IMG/VR virus record: IMGVR_UViG_3300037258_000375
Coordinates: 41,299-105,298 of that record
Origin: a virus
Reading direction: 5' to 3' (one strand)
Length of the DNA stretch: 64,000 bases
The notes below the pieces were generated by a model. That model was given only the letters and a program-made list of their open reading frames with translations, made no database searches and had not been told where the DNA came from. The position numbers and the translations under genes were made by a program. Positions 16,374-24,838 of this stretch are shown piece by piece (the first letter of the stretch is position 1; each line of letters starts with the position of its first letter).

Positions 16374-17417
16374 TTACGTCGGCAAGTTGAATGCGATCCA
16401 CTTCGGAGAGCCGTACTCCTTAGCAGCCGCCTCTTTCCAGTCCTGCAAAACATCTCCAGCTTTCTGGTAGCGTTTCTTATAGTCAGAATCGAGGCACTTC
16501 ACAAGAATTTTTCCCAAGGCGGGCATCCACAACGATCCGCAAAGATACACCATCAACTTCGCGGCCATGTAGATGTCCGAAGCAGGGCCGATGTACTTCT
16601 TAGACAGAAGCTCTGGCGCATAATGGTCCTGCCACGCCGGAATCCAGGATGACAGTCTTGTCCGCTCTTCGTAATTGACTGAATAGCACCAGTCGATCAT
16701 CCGGATGGAGTGCTTGCGTGGATCGACACCGGAGCCTCCGTCGTTATCTGGATAGAACATAACGTGTGGCGGAAGGATCGCCCCATGCACCAGCCGGAAG
16801 TGATGTGTCCATGTCAGTACAGCCAAAATCCTCTTAAACATCCAGACGCCGGTTCGCGTGTCAACATTCTCGATCTTCACGTGAACTTGCTGCGCGGTCA
16901 CGAATCCTGAGAAATTCGTGATGACGTTCGCCTCGCGCTTCATCGTTGCCTCGATCCAGAAGTTGTCGATTAGCACAGGTACGCCTTCGCGGATCGGCCC
17001 GTCAATCTTGCTCAACGCTTTGAGTGCGACGATCTCCGCCCTAAGAAGGTCGTTGTCATCGTGATTTCTCGCAACCTTGATGAGTTCCTTGCCGCCTTCC
17101 GTTGTGTAGAGATCGGCGATGTCGCCGATGCGTGGGTGCGGCTTGGCGTTGTACTTACCGATCTTCAGAGGAACGCAGTGGGGGAGCGGAAGACGCTTGC
17201 CCCAATTGCCTTTCCTTACTCGAATATCGGCCTCATTCTTCAACGCGGAGAGTTGCTGGAACACTTTCGCAGCGAGCGGCTCTGTCGGATGAAAGTCGGG
17301 GTGACAAGACCGCGCGAGCTTCCTGAAGACCACAGACGGATCATCTCCCGATCCGAATACATCCTCCGGACAGCACGCGCTCTCCAGCTTATCGTGCATC
17401 AATTGCAATTCGCTCAT
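16374..17417 (-). CDS. J-domain plus protein-kinase-like protein
   Basis: 347 residues. Residues ~15-65 form a J-domain with LARSCHPDFHP carrying the HPD tripeptide that activates DnaK. Residues ~95-330 resemble a protein-kinase fold: HHFRLVHGAILPPHVMFYPD fits the catalytic-loop position and IRMIDWCYSVNY the DFG position, but the canonical Asp of HRD is missing, so this may be a pseudokinase or atypical kinase. Fusion of chaperone-recruiting and kinase-like domains beside a vWA gene is unusual for a phage. Confidence 0.75.
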   Translation of the reverse strand: MSELQLMHDKLESACCPEDVFGSGDDPSVVFRKLARSCHPDFHPTEPLAAKVFQQLSALKNEADIRVRKGNWGKRLPLPHCVPLKIGKYNAKPHPRIGDIADLYTTEGGKELIKVARNHDDNDLLRAEIVALKALSKIDGPIREGVPVLIDNFWIEATMKREANVITNFSGFVTAQQVHVKIENVDTRTGVWMFKRILAVLTWTHHFRLVHGAILPPHVMFYPDNDGGSGVDPRKHSIRMIDWCYSVNYEERTRLSSWIPAWQDHYAPELLSKKYIGPASDIYMAAKLMVYLCGSLWMPALGKILVKCLDSDYKKRYQKAGDVLQDWKEAAAKEYGSPKWIAFNLPT

Positions 17418-18049
17418 GCAGCTTCGTCCATGAACTTGCGCCGGGGCAAGATCGGTCCACTTGGCTTCACGCCTAAAGGATTTTCCGTGTAGCCCTCATA
17501 CCACGGTGCGGTTGAAGGAAGCGATAGGCGAATGAACTGGCGATCCACGTCGCCAAGCTGGCGGGTCGATTCATGCACACACATCCCGTCCACCCAATAG
17601 ACCATGCCTGGAGCGAAGATGGTGCCCGGAGAGCGTAGCTCGCCCCGCAGATGCTCGCAGCTTCCCTCTTCTCCCACTTCACCGTGGAATTGCTGCGCCC
17701 AGGCGCAACAGCCCGCGTGCGAAGACACAGTGAGCATCCCAGTCGCTCTGCTCGCCCAAGGCGCACCTCCACCCCATCCGCGACCCTCCCCGCCATCTAC
17801 GTGCAGTCCTGCGCGCCGATGCGTTCGTCCGAGGGCAACCGTCTTCTCATCGATGGTGAGGTAGCCGACTTTCCCCAAATGCTTCGCGTCCATCATCCGG
17901 AAAAGGCACCACGCCACATCCCAGTAATGTAAAACAAAATCGGGAAAGGTCGATACGCCCCCGAGAATAATCGGAAGCATCATGACCCGTGTGCCCGAGA
18001 ACGGCGGTAATTTAACTTCGCCGACTTCGCGAAAAGTGCTTGTAAACAT
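17414..18049 (-). CDS. 2-oxoglutarate/Fe(II) oxygenase-like protein
   Basis: 211 residues from ATG 18049, preferred over ATG 18070 because AAGGGGGAAGGGT lies directly in front. LHVDGGEGRG gives an H-x-D pair, MCVHESTRQ the distal His and DRQFIRLSL the 2OG-binding Arg, in the order and spacing expected of the jelly-roll fold. Substrate unknown. Overlaps the J-domain gene by 4 bases. Confidence 0.6.
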   Translation of the reverse strand: MFTSTFREVGEVKLPPFSGTRVMMLPIILGGVSTFPDFVLHYWDVAWCLFRMMDAKHLGKVGYLTIDEKTVALGRTHRRAGLHVDGGEGRGWGGGAPWASRATGMLTVSSHAGCCAWAQQFHGEVGEEGSCEHLRGELRSPGTIFAPGMVYWVDGMCVHESTRQLGDVDRQFIRLSLPSTAPWYEGYTENPLGVKPSGPILPRRKFMDEAA

Positions 18050-18077
18050 ACCCTTCCCCCTTTTACTCATACACGAA

Positions 18078-19409
18078 CTAGAAGCTACCGCTATCGCCTC
18101 CGAAGCTACCGCTATCCCCGCCTCCGAAGTCCGATGAAGATGACGAGTCGCTGAAGCTGCTACTGCTGCTGTCGTCAAAGCCGCTCGATGACGATGAATC
18201 GCTAAAACTACTGCTACTGCTGTCATCGAAGCTGCTCGATGACGACGAGTCATTCCAACTGCTGCTCGATTCCTCTCGAACCGCGACCGGCTCCGGCTCT
18301 GGAACGAAGACGGGCTCGATGATGGGAACAATGACCGGGCTGGGGCCATAATAACCATCGTCGATGTACGCTGGCCGAGCAGGGGCCTTATTGATGATCG
18401 TCGTATTCGTCACAGACGGAGACGCTGCCGGAGCGGCCTGCGGAGGGGTTGGAGGTGTAGGGCCGGGTTTCGGAACGTCGGGATCAGGATTGCCCGCAGG
18501 AGCGGTAGAGTGGCCGTCGCCGGAATGCCTCGAAGCACTACGATCAAACCGGAACTTGCGCGAAGCTTGAGCTACTTCCGCATCGACTTTGTCGGCAATC
18601 CACTTATAGCGCTTCCCGATCTCCTCGTACTCCTCGATGTCGAGACCTTTCGTATCCGGATTGAAGGTCTCGCTCTGGTTCAACCGGGAGAACTCCTCCG
18701 ACAATGCGTAGTTAGTGCTGTTGATGATCTTCCCCGCCGCCTCGTTCCGCCATAGCACCGCTTGTTGCTGCGCCAGGAGACGCTTGCGCCGGAAGTTAAA
18801 CAGGGCGAGAATACCGATCACGCAACAACCGAGAAGGATCGCGCCAAGCAACCAATCCAGCCATCTCCAAAGTCCGGACATGTCTGTTGCTTGCTTGGTA
18901 ATAACGGTGGTGGCCGGATGTAGAGCCGCCGTTTGAAATGCTTCGATCTGCACTGCGGCTTGAGACATACCGGCAATCATGCCCCGTGTCCAGTCGCCGT
19001 CTCGGAAGGCGGGAGCCATGAACTGCGTGCGGATCACAGACGTATTGAGTGCCCGTCCGAACTCGTTCCCCACAAACAACCCCGCCGCGTGCCGCTTCGG
19101 GAACACGAGGAACACGATCAGGTTGTTCTTCACTCCTCCGCTGGCCGATTGCCACGATGGACACTCCTTCTGTAGTGTGGCGACGTACTGCTCGGGCGTG
19201 GTCTTGGAGGTGTCATCCAAGATCACGCGCGGGTCGGCACCCTTCGCCGCGAGCATAGAAGCAGAATGAACAAGCGCATCACCCTGACCGCTCCTGAGAA
19301 GCGATGACGGGTCCGCGAAAACTGGCGAGTCGCACGAATGCGAAAACACTTGACTCCAGCCCATGGAGGCCAGAGCCACAAATATGCAGGCGATCAAAAC
19401 TCGTCTCAT
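18078..19409 (-). CDS. TPM-domain membrane protein with Ser/Asp-rich repeats
   Basis: 443 residues; ATG 19409 has AAAGGAAGTTCC. A signal peptide (MRRVLIACIFVALASMGWSQ) leads into an extracytoplasmic TPM-like domain (~residues 30-150). A transmembrane helix (WLLGAILLGCCVIGILALF) follows, then a cytoplasmic coiled region and a Pro-rich linker. The last ~75 residues are a low-complexity series of DSSSSS blocks alternating with Phe and Gly. TPM proteins occur with PspA in membrane-stress operons; a PspA-like gene is next. Confidence 0.8.
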   Translation of the reverse strand: MRRVLIACIFVALASMGWSQVFSHSCDSPVFADPSSLLRSGQGDALVHSASMLAAKGADPRVILDDTSKTTPEQYVATLQKECPSWQSASGGVKNNLIVFLVFPKRHAAGLFVGNEFGRALNTSVIRTQFMAPAFRDGDWTRGMIAGMSQAAVQIEAFQTAALHPATTVITKQATDMSGLWRWLDWLLGAILLGCCVIGILALFNFRRKRLLAQQQAVLWRNEAAGKIINSTNYALSEEFSRLNQSETFNPDTKGLDIEEYEEIGKRYKWIADKVDAEVAQASRKFRFDRSASRHSGDGHSTAPAGNPDPDVPKPGPTPPTPPQAAPAASPSVTNTTIINKAPARPAYIDDGYYGPSPVIVPIIEPVFVPEPEPVAVREESSSSWNDSSSSSSFDDSSSSSFSDSSSSSGFDDSSSSSFSDSSSSSDFGGGDSGSFGGDSGSF

Positions 19410-19459
19410 GGAACTTCCTTTCACATCGAGCATTCGAGGGAGGGTTTCCGTGTGGTCGT

Positions 19460-20119
19460 TTATTTCAGTGACGCGAGAAGGGCATCCACTTCAGGGCTGT
19501 TCGCGTTCGATGGTTGAGGCGTTGTGGTGAGTGCCCGGTCAAACTCAGCGCTGGCTACATCGTTGTGGCGGCGCATTCTTTGCTCCACATCATCGACGGA
19601 TTGATTGCCATCAAAGCCAAGTGCGGCATTCGCTTGGGTCAACGCGGAAGCGGCCTGATGCTTTGCCTTCGTGTCCATATCCAGGCGTTCGAGTTCACGC
19701 ACGCGAGCAACCATCAACTGATGCTTCGCGTTCAACAAATCGGCGGACTCCTTCAGCTTGGCCACCACGGTCTGTTGGTCGGTGATGTCGGTACCCATCT
19801 TCGTGAAGTGCGTCGTCTCTTCGACGATGTTTGCGGCCTTCATCCGCGCTGCCTGAGAATTGGGATCGGCAATGAGAATGGCCTTGACTTCCTTCTTCTG
19901 TGATTCAATTTGATTGCCGAGGTCCTGGTATTCGCGGGTGAGCGTACGCAGTCCGCCATCCTGCGCAGCGATTTCGGTATTCATCTTGCCCATCGCGTCT
20001 TCGAGATCACGGCAATACTGACGCACGGCAGATGGTGAGTTCGCGTCAATCTCTTTATCCAGCAGATCATGTGCTGCACCCAGCGTGACGACGCGAAGCT
20101 TTTGCAGAAAACCAGTCAT
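19460..20119 (-). CDS. PspA/IM30-family coiled-coil protein
   Basis: 219 residues, nearly all helical with heptad patterns (YRDLEDAM-type, QDLGNQIESQKKEVKAIL, VVAKLKESADLLNAKHQL), matching the length and layout of PspA. PspA/Vipp proteins assemble on damaged membranes and limit proton leakage. A phage copy could protect the cell membrane during infection or blunt host lysis signals. Encoded just upstream of the TPM protein. Confidence 0.72.
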   Translation of the reverse strand: MTGFLQKLRVVTLGAAHDLLDKEIDANSPSAVRQYCRDLEDAMGKMNTEIAAQDGGLRTLTREYQDLGNQIESQKKEVKAILIADPNSQAARMKAANIVEETTHFTKMGTDITDQQTVVAKLKESADLLNAKHQLMVARVRELERLDMDTKAKHQAASALTQANAALGFDGNQSVDDVEQRMRRHNDVASAEFDRALTTTPQPSNANSPEVDALLASLK

Positions 20120-20159
20120 AAACTCTTCTCCTGGAGCGCCACGCAGTGGCCGGTTGCTG

Positions 20160-20438
20160 TTACAGTGCCGCTGCTAATTCGTAATCTTCCGCCAGTAGAT
20201 CACTCTGAGAGCACGCCCACGGTACGACGGTTCCCTGATAAGTCATCATGTCTACGTGCGACTGATACTGAATCTCCGTCCCTTCGGGATAGATACCCAA
20301 AAGCGGAAGTCGGTTCACCTGGAACTTAGAGCCCGGAACCAGGAACAGATACATTCCCTTCCCGTTCCAGCCAGCCCGACATACCCGCTCGCCGCTTTGC
20401 AACTGTTCGAGTGCCCATCCTAATCCTTGCTTCTCCAT
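20160..20438 (-). CDS. DUF2829 protein, Tad2-like (Thoeris anti-defence)
   Basis: 92 residues from ATG 20438 behind GGAAGGAAAAATCA. LGWALEQLQSGERVCRAGWN, GKGMYLFLVPGS, a PHVDM-like SHVDMMT and WACSQSDLLAEDYELA are the successive signature blocks of DUF2829. Tad2 proteins of this family bind cyclic ADP-ribose signals made by ThsB, blocking Thoeris immunity. Key aromatic and acidic positions look intact. Ligand binding is inferred from family only. Confidence 0.85.
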   Translation of the reverse strand: MEKQGLGWALEQLQSGERVCRAGWNGKGMYLFLVPGSKFQVNRLPLLGIYPEGTEIQYQSHVDMMTYQGTVVPWACSQSDLLAEDYELAAAL

Positions 20439-20469
20439 TGATTTTTCCTTCCGCCACAACTGTGGCTGG

Positions 20470-21123
20470 TTATGCTGCTAGTCGAGTGCGATTTGCTATT
20501 TCAAGAAATTTCTTCTCATCGGTGCGCAGCATCAAAAGCTGCGATACCATGTTATCCGCATCCGGCATCCACTCCGACGGATGCGCACACAACCGCAAGA
20601 TCGGTTTGCCCTTCTCGATCTGCTCGATGTTTTGCGACCGCTCCTTCTTGATCCGGTAGATGCGCTCGTTCACATGGGTCTCGAAATAGCCATGGTCTCG
20701 ATACTGCCGAACCTGTTCTGGCTTGAGGATCGTAAACATCAACTGCTCGGCGCGCGCCTCCGCGATCTTTCGCTTTTCGGCTGCCTCGAAACGTGCCGCT
20801 TTCTCTTCGGCTGACTCGGGCGGTTGGCATCCAAGCCCAAGAATGGAAATCATTTGGTTATGATTGTTATTCATCATCTGGCTGTACATCATCTGGCTGT
20901 ACCAGATATTGGCGTTCGAGACGGTTACATAAGACATAGATGTGCCTGTCCCCCCACCTATTGCATAGGCAGAGTCCGCACTCTTCGACGCGCCCCCGAG
21001 CAGCTTTGACCAGTTATTGCTCATTTGATCCACCATCGCTTGCGCGCCATAGGCAGTCCTCGCGCCCTTCACATCCGATCCGTTCAACGCTTTTGAAATC
21101 CACGACTCCGATTTATATGGCAT
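20470..21123 (-). CDS. Hypothetical protein
   Basis: 217 residues. N-terminal third is Ser/Gly/Asn/Met-rich (SQMMYSQMMNNNHNQMISIL, a near-repeat of YSQMM). The middle is a charged helix (EEKAARFEAAEKRKIAEARA). The C-terminal block (LRLCAHPSEWMPDADNMVSQ) looks conserved, as if a short partner-binding module. Overlaps the next upstream gene by 11 bases. Confidence 0.6.
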   Translation of the reverse strand: MPYKSESWISKALNGSDVKGARTAYGAQAMVDQMSNNWSKLLGGASKSADSAYAIGGGTGTSMSYVTVSNANIWYSQMMYSQMMNNNHNQMISILGLGCQPPESAEEKAARFEAAEKRKIAEARAEQLMFTILKPEQVRQYRDHGYFETHVNERIYRIKKERSQNIEQIEKGKPILRLCAHPSEWMPDADNMVSQLLMLRTDEKKFLEIANRTRLAA

Positions 21124-21556
21124 TGTCGCTCGCCTTCATCATTCTTTTTGCTTTGTCGAGGAAGGTTTGCTCATCCTTCTTGGGAGGCCATCCGTTGGGA
21201 TCGGACGGTACGAACATCTCCTGGGCCACGACAACCTGCTTGCTAGTTTGTATGCCAAGACATGTGATCTTCCGCACGAAGACGCGCCTCAGACCGCCCA
21301 TCTCCTTCAACTCCTGCTCGTTGTAGAAGACGTGAAATCCGGGAGCATACGGCTTCGAGTCTAATGCGGTGATTTTTTTCCCTGGAGTGTGTTCGTCTGT
21401 GGCGGTGATCCATTTATCCAGCGGCACGTCTGCCGATTTGGCGATGGTGAACTGCTGGAAGGTCGGCTTCCTCGCGGTGCCGCCGAATTCCTTCCAGGCA
21501 TCCATGATGAGGCCCGAAGGATTATCGTATGTCTCTTTGACTATGGAGAGGCACAT
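21113..21556 (-). CDS. Hypothetical protein
   Basis: 147 residues of alpha/beta character (GFHVFYNEQELKEMGGLRRV; KITCLGIQTSKQVVVAQEMF). No recognised domain. The C-terminus (PPKKDEQTFLDKAKRMMKAS) is basic and helical. Same operon as its neighbours. Confidence 0.6.
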   Translation of the reverse strand: MCLSIVKETYDNPSGLIMDAWKEFGGTARKPTFQQFTIAKSADVPLDKWITATDEHTPGKKITALDSKPYAPGFHVFYNEQELKEMGGLRRVFVRKITCLGIQTSKQVVVAQEMFVPSDPNGWPPKKDEQTFLDKAKRMMKASDNAI

Positions 21557-21563
21557 AGCTCAA

Positions 21564-21818
21564 CTAACCCCCGATCATGCGCGCATGAAGAATTATGCGT
21601 TCGGCGGTCGGATCGAACGCATTGAGAACCTCACCCTGGTCGCCTTTTTTGCTGACCGAGTAAGCGAGGTAGCCTTTGGCTTTTAGCTCATTGAAACGCG
21701 CTTCCGCCTTGGAAACTTCGGCTGGGTTGTTGCGATCCCATTGCATCCGGGTATCGCCTGTGTCATCGAGTATGTTGAGTTCTCCCCCGTGGGCGCGGTC
21801 AATGATTTCTAGTTCCAT
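21564..21818 (-). CDS. Hypothetical protein
   Basis: 84 residues. MELEIIDRAHGGELNILDDTGDTRMQW followed by AEARFNELKAKGYLAYSV: a small alpha/beta protein of a type often seen next to phage structural or packaging genes, but unnamed. A promoter-like site lies about 40 bases upstream. Confidence 0.6.
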   Translation of the reverse strand: MELEIIDRAHGGELNILDDTGDTRMQWDRNNPAEVSKAEARFNELKAKGYLAYSVSKKGDQGEVLNAFDPTAERIILHARMIGG

Positions 21819-21864
21819 TGTCTGTCTTCTCCCGAAGATTGAACGATTTACCTATAGCTTCCCA

Positions 21865-21895
21865 ATAGTCTGCGCTATCCGGGATGGGCTGTCAA
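21865..21895 (-). promoter_or_regulatory. Possible sigma70-type promoter for the 21.8 kb gene
   Basis: On the minus strand TTGACA (21890-21895) is followed after 19 bases by GACTAT (21865-21870). The -35 is perfect, the spacer is long. It faces the gene at 21564-21818. Confidence 0.4.
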
Positions 21896-21921
21896 GAAAA
21901 ATTGCGCCCATGATGCGGATG

Positions 21922-22392
21922 CTAGATCGCCGTCGAAATATCCTCTGGCGGTGCGATTCTACGGCTCCCTTGCAAACTATTACAAAAAGGGCAGATGGCA
22001 TAATTATGTGGCTTTCCGTCCACAACGATGCGGTCGTCTCTGCTGCCCCCGCCCATGCCACGCGATGACTCGTGCCCGAAGACCACTTCATCGAACGGCC
22101 ATTGGCCTTGACGCTTCTTGCATTCGTCTGAAATCTGGAGAGCACAGCGCTTGCCCTGCTGATCCCACCGCGTCCGCTTGCGGCTGATATATTCGTCCAT
22201 GCCCTTCTTGCTGTCGAGCTTGCAGACCTCGCGGCCATCGGGATAGCGAAAGACGCCGTCTTCGCATAGGAACTTTGGCACGTGCTTCACTTGAGATGGT
22301 CTCCCGAATGCCTGTGCTTCTCTTTTCACGCCGCGAGGCTCGGGGCGTTTAGGACGCAGCGGAGTCTTTCGGCGGAGTGGCGTTCGTTTCAT
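21922..22392 (-). CDS. HNH-like nuclease (NinG-type layout)
   Basis: 156 residues. Basic, Pro/Arg-rich N-terminus (KRTPLRRKTPLRPKRPEPRG) as in many NinG-like phage nucleases. It then has a zinc/HNH core: CALQISDECKK, VVFGHESSRGMGGG and AICPFCNSLQGS. A role in recombination or DNA branching is inferred from this layout. Confidence 0.65.
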   Translation of the reverse strand: MKRTPLRRKTPLRPKRPEPRGVKREAQAFGRPSQVKHVPKFLCEDGVFRYPDGREVCKLDSKKGMDEYISRKRTRWDQQGKRCALQISDECKKRQGQWPFDEVVFGHESSRGMGGGSRDDRIVVDGKPHNYAICPFCNSLQGSRRIAPPEDISTAI

Positions 22393-22598
22393 TAGTCTGC
22401 GAGTGTTGCAAGAACTTCATCGGGAATACTTGAATGACTGAAGCCCACACGTTCGAGCACTATGTCTTCCCGCCCGTCGTCCGGCTTGGGAGTCCACATC
22501 GCCCTCATCCCCTGCCACCATAGTCTATCGCCAACCTTCATTTCTTTGGTGTCTCTGATCCGGATTGCACATGTCTGATCTGCATACGTCGTATCCAA
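22392..22598 (-). CDS. Hypothetical small protein
   Basis: 68 residues, overlapping the nuclease gene by one base. MKVGDRLWWQGMRAMWTP suggests a small beta-barrel-like domain. Unknown. Confidence 0.55.
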   Translation of the reverse strand: MDTTYADQTCAIRIRDTKEMKVGDRLWWQGMRAMWTPKPDDGREDIVLERVGFSHSSIPDEVLATLAD

Positions 22599-22678
22599 AC
22601 ATTGGACCCCAGGTACTCTCCGTAAGCTTCACGATGTTAATGACTACGCCGCCGACCATTATGTGACCTTTCCTCTTG

Positions 22679-23410
22679 TTAAGTGCCGACCTTCGGCCCA
22701 TCCGTTCCGTTCATCTCATACCATACAAATTCGCCGTCTTCCCCGATAGGGAAGTGGTCACGGCATGTAGAGCAGAAAGTTCCCTGGTAAAAATATGGAT
22801 CGCGCGCGTACGTTTCCGCAATTGCGCGACTCATGATCGTGATCCTCCCGCAACCCATACCTCGCTTGTTCAATTGCTCCTGTGTCCAGAAACGACCGAC
22901 GGTATTACTGCCCTTGTATGACTCCGGGTAGGACTCAAACTTCACATACCCATAGTCGCTATAGCGTTGCCGCTCCTCTTCCGTCAGATCACGCACGGAG
23001 AACTGAGGCCCAGGTGGTCCGATGTGCTTGTAAGCATCGCGGTACGGTCTCACAAAGCCCTTGGCGCGTTCCTCAACGGTCAGGACTACATATCCCTTCT
23101 GCTGCCCATCGTCGCGCAGTTGAGTGTGGCTCCGGTCTTCAGGAACCGGAGCGCCACTGGCAAGAACCTGAGCGCTGCGATCCACTGGAGGTACATTCTT
23201 CAATCTCTCAGCTTCTCGCTTGGCCGCTAATTCCTCGTAAGCTTCGTGCGCTTTTCCCGATAATAAGCGGGCAAAATTGTGCGCCTGCTCAACGGAGAAG
23301 ACGATGTGCCCGACGCCGTTCTCGTCTGGTTTTAAATCTGAATGGACAACGACAACCTCGCCTTCCCCGTTCGTGCCAATCTCCAACGTTCCCGCTACCT
23401 TATCTGTCAT
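22679..23410 (-). CDS. Hypothetical protein with zinc-like C-terminus
   Basis: 243 residues. The N-terminal 60 residues look like a small regulatory domain (VHSDLKPDENGVGHIVFSVE). The C-terminal 60 residues hold CGRI and TFCSTCRDHFPI, a possible zinc knuckle. No named family. Overlaps the following gene by 4 bases. Confidence 0.6.
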   Translation of the reverse strand: MTDKVAGTLEIGTNGEGEVVVVHSDLKPDENGVGHIVFSVEQAHNFARLLSGKAHEAYEELAAKREAERLKNVPPVDRSAQVLASGAPVPEDRSHTQLRDDGQQKGYVVLTVEERAKGFVRPYRDAYKHIGPPGPQFSVRDLTEEERQRYSDYGYVKFESYPESYKGSNTVGRFWTQEQLNKRGMGCGRITIMSRAIAETYARDPYFYQGTFCSTCRDHFPIGEDGEFVWYEMNGTDGPKVGT

Positions 23411-23649
23411 GCCGATAGCCCTCCCTCTTTGCGTAACAACGCCATGCTTTCAGCCTCACTCAAAAGGCGCAACTCTATGCCTTTCGTATCGTCGAAGCGT
23501 ACCGTGATGTTCTTCCCCTCAAGGCCCATAATCTCTTCCGGCGAAATGATGACATGATTTGTTCCCATCTTCGCCATGAGAAGAGCCGCGATCTTGTGCC
23601 AGTGGTCATGGGCTGCCTTGGTGGCAGGATGATTTGGGTTAGCTTCCAT
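23407..23649 (-). CDS. Hypothetical small protein
   Basis: 80 residues from ATG 23649, chosen for GGAGGAATCG. Helical N-terminus (AAHDHWHKIAALLMAKMG), then beta segments (NITVRFDDTKGIELRLL). Unknown function; part of a set of overlapping small genes. Confidence 0.6.
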   Translation of the reverse strand: MEANPNHPATKAAHDHWHKIAALLMAKMGTNHVIISPEEIMGLEGKNITVRFDDTKGIELRLLSEAESMALLRKEGGLSA

Positions 23650-23842
23650 CGATTCCTCCGCGCATCGCCAAAGTACGGCAGGCTTCATTGATTCCCTGCG
23701 AGATGATGTGATAGTACGTCTTTTCGATATAGCGCAGCATCAAATTCAGTTTCTCAATGCCATGGCAAGGAGCGTATGCCCTGCGCACGTATTCCTCAGC
23801 GGCGTGCGCAAGCTGGTCGTCGCTGAGAAACACATGGCTCAC
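23639..23842 (-). CDS. Hypothetical small helical protein
   Basis: 67 residues, all helical (DDQLAHAAEEYVRRAYAPCH; LMLRYIEKTYYHIISQ). Overlaps both neighbours by 4-11 bases. Confidence 0.55.
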   Translation of the reverse strand: MSHVFLSDDQLAHAAEEYVRRAYAPCHGIEKLNLMLRYIEKTYYHIISQGINEACRTLAMRGGIDGS

Positions 23843-24603
23843 GCGCTTCTCTCTTCTTCCGTCTCACCACAGCAAAGATCGATCTGCTTCTGAATTCCTA
23901 TCACGTAATTCGCAACGTAGAGCTTCAGTTGGGCGAGGTCATCGGATGTCTTGATCTGCTCGACTAGATCAGAACGTGATTGCAGTAGGAAGCCGACCAA
24001 GGTCGGGCGTGAGTGGATTTCGGCGAGCATGGTCTCCAGCGCAAACACGTCGTCCTCGATTCCGTGCTCTTCTTTCCATGAGGCGAGAGCGAGTTCGATC
24101 ACCTTCCTCTGCTCGACGCGCATGAGCCACTTCACCTGGACCCAGTGTTCGCGCTTCGGCCTGCCGTCCCGATGCGCACCACGGGTTGTCATCTCATCGT
24201 CGAATTTTTCCGCTGTCATCTCCGCTGCGAGTTGAAGCACGGTGGGATCGAGACGAATCTCTGGCGGCTCGATGCTGAGGCGCTCCGCGTTCTCCATGCT
24301 CATTGCGACGTACACTTCGCGGTCGATTGTGAGGAACTTCGAAGCCACACCGACAACCCGGTACCAGTTCGATCTACCGATCCCCTCCGCAATCCGGAAG
24401 TCGTGCTGGTTGTGAAAACCAAGGAACGTCCACGATCCACGCTCGGCAAGACTGTCGATCACCGCACCGTCATAGCCGATGGCCATAGCCGCCTTGCGAA
24501 GGGTCACTTTGTTGTTGCGGATGCGGCCCGCGCATCCCAATACAACCGCTTGCAGGCTCTCATCCAGGGCGTGCGCCGGTACCATTTCGATGATGTTGCT
24601 CAT
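23839..24603 (-). CDS. Hypothetical protein, possible DNA-binding regulator
   Basis: 254 residues; ATG 24603 has a strong GAGGAGGAATT. RIRNNKVTLRKAAMAIGYDG (~residue 27) could be a helix-turn-helix. The rest is long and helical (LQSRSDLVEQIKTSDDLAQL). No family named. Confidence 0.6.
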   Translation of the reverse strand: MSNIIEMVPAHALDESLQAVVLGCAGRIRNNKVTLRKAAMAIGYDGAVIDSLAERGSWTFLGFHNQHDFRIAEGIGRSNWYRVVGVASKFLTIDREVYVAMSMENAERLSIEPPEIRLDPTVLQLAAEMTAEKFDDEMTTRGAHRDGRPKREHWVQVKWLMRVEQRKVIELALASWKEEHGIEDDVFALETMLAEIHSRPTLVGFLLQSRSDLVEQIKTSDDLAQLKLYVANYVIGIQKQIDLCCGETEEERSA

Positions 24604-24631
24604 AATTCCTCCTCTGTCTTCTCCCGGAGGG

Positions 24632-24838
24632 TTAAATGTACTTGTCTTTGATGTCGCGCAGATAGAACAATTGTTTGACCGAGACGGAAGTCGCATCATT
24701 CATGCGCGTGATGAAGTTGAATTCGCTGGGTGTGAAAGTACCTAACGTTTCTTCATTCAGAATCTTCAGAATGCGCCCCGCTTCCGCAATCCGCTCGTCA
24801 TCGGTCAATGTGCATTCAGATAGATCGTGATAGCTCAT
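24632..24838 (-). CDS. Hypothetical small protein
   Basis: 68 residues, helical (DDERIAEAGRILKILNEETL; VKQLFYLRDIKDKYI). The C-terminal VSVKQLFYLRDIK pattern recalls short replication-accessory peptides. Overlaps the next upstream gene by 4 bases. Confidence 0.55.
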   Translation of the reverse strand: MSYHDLSECTLTDDERIAEAGRILKILNEETLGTFTPSEFNFITRMNDATSVSVKQLFYLRDIKDKYI

